Shown piece after piece: positions 60,086 to 64,000 of a stretch of 64,000 nucleotides of DNA. The stretch spans positions 62,001 through 126,000 of the forward strand of contig CBDAPZ010000002.1 of assembly GCA_965198855.1 (NCBI GenBank), written 5' to 3'. Each line of letters begins with the position of its first letter. The first letter of the stretch is position 1. Origin of the DNA: BOG-908 sp965198855. GTDB lineage: Bacteria; Pseudomonadota; Alphaproteobacteria; Acetobacterales; Acetobacteraceae. Below the pieces are notes generated by a model that saw nothing but the letters and a program-made list of their open reading frames with translations, had not been told where the DNA came from and ran no database searches. The translations under genes were made by a program, and so were the position numbers.

Positions 60086-61903
60086 ATGAATTGCATAACC
60101 GCCGACGTCGAACCGTTGCCGATCGAAGACTATGCGCTGATCGGCGATTGCCAGACCGCGGCCCTGGTCGGCCGCAATGGTTCGATCGACTGGTTGTGCT
60201 GGCCATATTTCGACAGCGACGCATGCCTTGCCGCTCTATTGGGTTCACCGGAGAACGGCCGGTGGCAAATCGCTCCGATTTGCGACACGACCCGTGTCAC
60301 GCGTCGATACCGTGGCGACACGATGATCCTGGAGACGCTGTTCGAGACGGCGCAAGGCGACGTTGCCATCATCGACTTCATGCCCACCGACGCCAATTCG
60401 TCAGCCATCGTTCGCCGGGTCGAGGCGCGGCGGGGCGCGGTCCCCATGCAGATGAACCTGACGCTTCGCTTCGAATACGGATCCGTAACCCCTTGGGTTA
60501 CTCGCCTCGAGGATGGCGGCGGCATCATGGCGGTGGCAGGTCCGAACCGGGTGACGCTTCGCACGACGGTTGACGTTCGCGGCGAAAACAAGGCGTCCGT
60601 CGCGAACTTCACTGTGGCCGAAGGCGAGGCGGCTGAGTTCGTGCTCGCCTGGAGCAGATCCTACCTTCCACCGCCGCCGGTCTTCGATGCGATGGAGGCG
60701 CTTCGAACGACGGAGGAATTCTGGCTGGAATGGTCCGGGCGGTGCGCGTATGCAGGCACGTGGCGCGACACAGTGCTACGGTCGCTTTTGACGCTCAAGG
60801 CACTCTCCTTCGGACCGACCGGAGCCATAGTCGCCGCCCCTACAACGTCGCTGCCTGAGCAGCTCGGCGGCCAGCGGAATTGGGATTACCGCTATTGCTG
60901 GCTACGTGATGCGACGCTCACCCTGATTGCGCTGATGGCGGGCGGCTACGTCGATGAGGCGAAAGCCTGGCGGATGTGGTTGCAACGAGCCGTCGCGGGA
61001 AATCCCGACGAGCTTCAAATTATGTACGGCATTGCTGGCGAGAGGCGGCTCACCGAGTGGTCGCCGGACTGGTTACCCGGCTACCAGGGTGCATCCCCGG
61101 TTCGCGTCGGCAACGCAGCTTCGAACCAGTTGCAGCTGGACACCTACGGCGAAGTCATGGGCGCTCTCCACGTCGGCCGTAGCCGGACGCTCGGCAACGC
61201 GGCCGCGTCATGGCCTATCCAGGTCAAGTTCGTGGAGCATCTCGAGAAGATATGGGAAGAGCCTGACGACGGCATCTGGGAAGTGCGCGGCGGACGACGC
61301 CATTTCACCCATTCGAAGGTCATGGCCTGGGTGGCGATCGACTGCTCCATACGCGACGCCGAGACATTTGGGCTCGAGGCGCCGCTCGAGCGCTGGAAAA
61401 GACTACGCGACCATATGCATCGCGTGATATGCGAGAAAGCACTCGATCCGCAGCGCAACTGTTTTACACAGAGCTTCGGATCAGCTGCCCTGGATGCAAG
61501 TCTTCTTCTCATCCCGCAGGTCGGTTTCCTGCCTGCAGACGACCCGCGAGTGGTTGCCACCGTCAAGGCAGTCGAAGAAGAATTGCTGGTGGACGGGCTG
61601 GTGCTTCGGTATAAAACCGAGGGTGGCACGGACGGCTTGCCGCCGGGGGAGGGCGCCTTCCTGCCGTGCTCGTTCTGGCTCGCCAGCGCCTATCATCGAC
61701 AGGGTCGCGTTGAGGATGCGCGCGCGCTGTTCGACCGACTCCTGGCGATTCAGAACGACGTTGGATTACTATCGGAGGAGTATGACCCACACGCAGCGCG
61801 TCAGGTCGGCAATTTCCCACAGGCCTACTCGCATCTCGCCCTGATCGAGACCGCGCTCACGCTTGACGGAGTAAGCATAGTGGAGGCCCAACACCAGGTG
61901 TAA
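60086..61903 (+). CDS. Glycoside hydrolase family 15 protein (glucoamylase/trehalase-like)
   Basis: A 605-residue cytoplasmic GH15 enzyme. The N-terminal beta-sandwich begins PIEDYALIGDCQTAALVGRN and SIDWLCWPYFDSDACLAALL. The (alpha/alpha)6 barrel contains QRNWDYRYCWLRDATLTLIA with the general-acid region, and GLLSEEYDP and GNFPQAYSHLALIETAL with the catalytic-base Glu region. The protein likely cleaves alpha-glucosidic bonds in trehalose or maltodextrins. It is preceded by about 140 bases without a gene. Confidence 0.93.
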   Translation: MNCITADVEPLPIEDYALIGDCQTAALVGRNGSIDWLCWPYFDSDACLAALLGSPENGRWQIAPICDTTRVTRRYRGDTMILETLFETAQGDVAIIDFMPTDANSSAIVRRVEARRGAVPMQMNLTLRFEYGSVTPWVTRLEDGGGIMAVAGPNRVTLRTTVDVRGENKASVANFTVAEGEAAEFVLAWSRSYLPPPPVFDAMEALRTTEEFWLEWSGRCAYAGTWRDTVLRSLLTLKALSFGPTGAIVAAPTTSLPEQLGGQRNWDYRYCWLRDATLTLIALMAGGYVDEAKAWRMWLQRAVAGNPDELQIMYGIAGERRLTEWSPDWLPGYQGASPVRVGNAASNQLQLDTYGEVMGALHVGRSRTLGNAAASWPIQVKFVEHLEKIWEEPDDGIWEVRGGRRHFTHSKVMAWVAIDCSIRDAETFGLEAPLERWKRLRDHMHRVICEKALDPQRNCFTQSFGSAALDASLLLIPQVGFLPADDPRVVATVKAVEEELLVDGLVLRYKTEGGTDGLPPGEGAFLPCSFWLASAYHRQGRVEDARALFDRLLAIQNDVGLLSEEYDPHAARQVGNFPQAYSHLALIETALTLDGVSIVEAQHQV

Positions 61904-62044
61904 CGATACCTACAACAGCTGCCGGTTTCCAATGCAACACTTCGACCAGAGAATGTGGGAGATTTTATCCTGAGCTGCCTTATGGCCGCGGCGGGGCAAC
62001 GGTCCTTGTTCCAGCGGCCGCTATCGAGGCGAGCGCACTACTGT

Positions 62045-62437
62045 TTAGAACTTGAACGCTGCGACCAGAACTCCCTGAGGGCCTCTGGCCGAGTTCCGTG
62101 AGTAGATGGTGAGTTGCAGCTTCGCCTTCAAAGACATGTGAAGGCTGGGAATATCATAATCGAACACAGGCCCAAGCTTGAAGATATCGAAATACTTGCC
62201 GCCAACCGGAACGGTCACTCCGCTCCTGGTATCGCGCCCGACCTGAACGGCGCCGAACCCGGCGATGCCGTATTGAAAATGGCCGTCGCGTTCTGATACC
62301 GCGAAGTCGAGATCTAGCACGTCACCGCTCTTGTAATCCGTAGTCGGGTTTGACAAAGCGTGGTCGTAAAACAAGTGGGCGCTGAACTCGACGCCGTCGC
62401 CTAGAAAATTGGGATGGGTTAGGTAGGCGTCGGCGCA
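62045..62437 (-). pseudogene. Phenol_MetA_deg-like outer-membrane protein, C-terminal fragment
   Basis: The C-terminal 130 residues of an outer-membrane beta-barrel of the MetA-pathway-of-phenol-degradation family. The segments are THPNFLGDGVEFSAHLFYDH, YKSGDVLDLDFAVSERDGHF, QYGIAGFGAVQVGRDTRSGV and the terminal QGVLVAAFKF. Similarity ends at the inverted repeat at 62431-62463, where the N-terminal part has been lost. Codons read upstream of that point are unrelated. Confidence 0.75.
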
Positions 62438-62636
62438 CGTTTCGTCCAAAACTGCACGGTAAGCGAAAAGCGCCGCGATATCGGAGGCTTGAACAAACGA
62501 TCGTTTATGGAAGACGTCAGCGAGCACGTCGGAATCAGCCGGCTTTCCTTTCAAAGCCCTCTTTCAAAATGCATCTCAACGGAAACTCGTTTGCGAACGG
62601 GCCCTTACCGTGCAGTTTTGGACAAATCGTGCGGCG
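62431..62636. mobile_element. MITE-like element bounded by the same inverted repeats as the acetyltransferase cassette
   Basis: About 200 bases between GTCCAAAACTGCACGGTAAG (left, 62431-62463) and its inverted partner CTTACCGTGCAGTTTTGGAC (right, 62599-62636) contain no gene. Both neighbouring genes are cut exactly at the repeats. The same repeats flank the acetyltransferase at 21731-22482, so this may be a non-autonomous element or the ends of a lost one. Confidence 0.55.
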
Positions 62637-62895
62637 ATCCCTATTTCAGACGCATGACGTTATCGTTCAGATGGAAGCGGTTGCCGCCGGCCTGGGCGTG
62701 GCGGTTCTTCCATGCTTGGTGGCCGACGAGGATCGGCGCATCAAGCGCCTCGGTTGGCCCAACCGTCCACCAAACCGCACCATGTATGTATCGTCTTATC
62801 AAGCATTCGAGGAAGGCTGGACATTACAGCAGGTGATGGATCACTGCGAACGGGTCATCGCGGATGAGCTTAGCCGGTGCCATCCGGAGGAATGA
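62637..62895 (+). pseudogene. LysR-family regulator, C-terminal fragment
   Basis: The frame HDVIVQMEAVAAGLGVAVLP, CLVADEDRRIKRLGWPNRPP and WTLQQVMDHCERVIADEL is the C-terminal part of a LysR-type effector-binding domain (the xxVxAGxGxAxLP motif is diagnostic). The DNA-binding half is missing. The break coincides with the right inverted repeat of the MITE-like element. Confidence 0.75.
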
Positions 62896-62953
62896 GTCAA
62901 GGTTGGGTAGGCAACGCGCAGATGGTAACCATTCGGCGTAGGCCGCAGCCAGC

Positions 62954-63205
62954 CTATTGCGAGCTGTCGGGGCGCTTGAGCCGGCCGGGCTGAGCTTTGT
63001 GGATTTCGACGAGTTCCTTCAGCGTCTCGATACCGAAATCGGTAAAAGCCATGACGCCATCGTCGCTGAGGTCATAGACCCAGATCAGCCCATCCTCCTG
63101 ATCCATGTCTACGGCGATGTCCCACAGCCAGTCCTCGTCTTCACCAAGCATTGTCGCCGCCCGAGCGATCGTGGTGACGTGGTGGACTTTGTTGGTCGGC
63201 GCCAC
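62954..63205 (-). CDS. Small IS66-associated passenger protein
   Basis: An 83-residue acidic protein starting at GTG 63205, just after the tnpC stop (TGACCGTG). It reads VAPTNKVHHVTTIARAATML, GEDEDWLWDIAVDMDQEDGL, IWVYDLSDDGVMAFTDFGIE and TLKELVEIHKAQ. It lies between tnpC and the right terminal repeat, the same slot as the acyltransferase in element B. No known fold is obvious. Its coupling to tnpC suggests an accessory or host-directed function carried by the IS. Confidence 0.7.
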   Translation of the reverse strand: MAPTNKVHHVTTIARAATMLGEDEDWLWDIAVDMDQEDGLIWVYDLSDDGVMAFTDFGIETLKELVEIHKAQPGRLKRPDSSQ

Positions 63206-63207
63206 GG

Positions 63208-64000
63208 TCAGGCCGCTCGAACAATGGCGGCTTCTGGTTTGGGCTTCCAGTTCCAAGGTAGCAACTCGTCGATCCGGTGCGCGGGCTGAGAGGCGATCCG
63301 TGCCAGCACATCGGCTAGCCAGGCTTGCGGGTCGACGTCGTTCATCTTCGCGGAGACGATCAGGCTGTACATCGCCGCCGCTCGCTGGCCGCCTCGGTCA
63401 GATCCGCAAAAGAGCCACGAGCGACGTCCGAGTGCGATGCCCCTGAGCCCGCGTTCGGCCGCATTGTTCGAGAGACAAACGCGGCCATCGTCCAGGAACC
63501 GGGTGAAGGACTTCCAGCGCTTGAGCATGTAGTTCATCGCCTTGGCGAGATCATGGCCGCGCGATAGCTTCGCGCGCTGCGTTTCCATGTAGGCGTGCAG
63601 ATCGGCGACAAGGGGTGCACTGCGCGCCAGGCGCACCGCTTTGCGCTCTTCCGGGCTGCTGCCGTTGATGGTCCGCTCGATCTCGAACAGGGCGTCGATC
63701 CGCCGCACGACCTCAACGGCGATCGGCGAGATCACGATGTCCTTCTTGCCTGCCGCCTTGCGGCGCGCGTTCTCCTCCAGGTCGGCCATCGCAAAGAACG
63801 GGCGCCGGGCATGAACCCAGCCCGCCGCTTCCTGGATCAATCCGGGACTTCGCTGGGGATCGTAGAGCTTGGTGTATCCGCTGAACGCATCGGCCTGGAG
63901 GATGCCGCGATAGTCGGCCAGATGGAGTTGCGGATGCGCGCCGCTGCGGTCGCGCGAGTAATAGACATCGCCGCCGGCGGGGCGGTGCCGCCGAACGGCT
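63208..64000 (-). pseudogene. tnpC: IS66 transposase TnpC, C-terminal half, probably frameshifted (element C)
   Basis: The frame ending at 63208 is the C-terminal part of IS66 TnpC: YYSRDRSGAHPQLHLADYRG, ILQADAFSGYTKLYDPQRSP and CLSNNAAERGLRGIALGRRS. Near the right edge, at about 63965, the text GCGATGTCTATTAC lacks one T of the expected GCGATGTTCTATTAC. This puts the preceding PFGGTAPPAAM segment in another frame. The gene continues outside the window, so the lesion should be checked with more sequence. Confidence 0.75.

Larger units (their letters stand above)
62925..64000 (-). mobile_element. IS66-family element C, right part (runs off the window)
   Basis: The right end GTAACCATTCGGCGTAGGCC at 62925 resembles the terminal repeats of the other IS66 copies. 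It is followed inward by a small passenger gene and then tnpC on the minus strand. This is a third IS66 lineage, with TnpC clearly different from the two others in the window. Confidence 0.8.

Noticed and set aside
1..64000. CRISPR arrays, tRNA or rRNA genes
   Set aside because: No regularly spaced repeats and no tRNA or rRNA-like stretch were found by eye in any intergenic region; the repeats present are IS ends, operator-like sites and the four-copy inverted repeat.

Overview
The window is high-GC proteobacterial DNA. Two complete MFS/EmrA/NodT-type efflux operons, a paraquat-inducible pqiABC set and Tat-exported enzymes indicate a Gram-negative cell. The mixture of IS66, IS21 and IS3 elements with small catabolic operons suggests an alpha- or beta-proteobacterium, but the genus cannot be fixed from the sequence alone.

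Layout. 1-404: 5' part of glucose-6-phosphate dehydrogenase (zwf), leaving the window on the left. 0.6-6.2 kb, minus strand: efflux operon 1 (emrA-emrB-nodT-lipoprotein), read away from a marR gene and a promoter region carrying a repeated 17-bp motif. 7.1-8.5 kb: a TetR regulator and a frameshifted exported small protein with the same motif in front of it. 8.6-15.6 kb: scrap from mobile DNA (IS110 fragment, an SDR gene, a truncated MobF relaxase, two damaged IS66 elements). The second IS66 carries an acyltransferase gene inside its right inverted repeat. 16.1-21.6 kb: TetR/aldo-keto reductase/cupin/AraC/two carboxymuconolactone-decarboxylase-family genes, one fused to a beta-propeller-like domain. 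21.7-22.5 kb: an acetyltransferase gene between inverted repeats. 22.8-25.3 kb: a complete IS66 element with 8-bp target duplication. 25.5-27.4 kb: a Tat-exported dehalogenase-like hydrolase and a DUF1275 membrane protein.

27.5-38.3 kb is framed by two matching, inverted IS3-family copies. It holds a SnoaL/SnoaL/hydrolase/dehydrogenase/SDR/EthD operon in which the hydrolase is frameshifted and the EthD gene is split by an IS21 element. 38.3-44.3 kb, minus strand: an operon for a periplasmic PaoABC-type molybdenum aldehyde oxidoreductase with a hydrolase, a CMD protein, an EthD protein and a truncated SDR. 44.4-48.6 kb: two AraC regulators, an amidohydrolase, a recombinase relic and a SnoaL-like protein. 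48.7-54.8 kb, plus strand: efflux operon 2, paralogous to operon 1 and inverted relative to it, with one extra small gene. 55-58.6 kb: pqiABC. 58.7-61.9 kb: type II NADH dehydrogenase and a GH15 glucoamylase-like enzyme. 62-64 kb: two truncated genes separated by a MITE-like inverted-repeat element, then a third IS66 with its own small passenger gene.

The recurring theme is small-molecule handling: export (two efflux pumps), envelope lipid/stress functions (PqiABC) and oxidation or degradation of small organic compounds. The same enzyme families (alpha/beta hydrolase, EthD, CMD, SDR, SnoaL) recur in three separate modules. The 6.6-48.7 kb stretch between the two efflux operons is an accessory region reshaped by insertion sequences.
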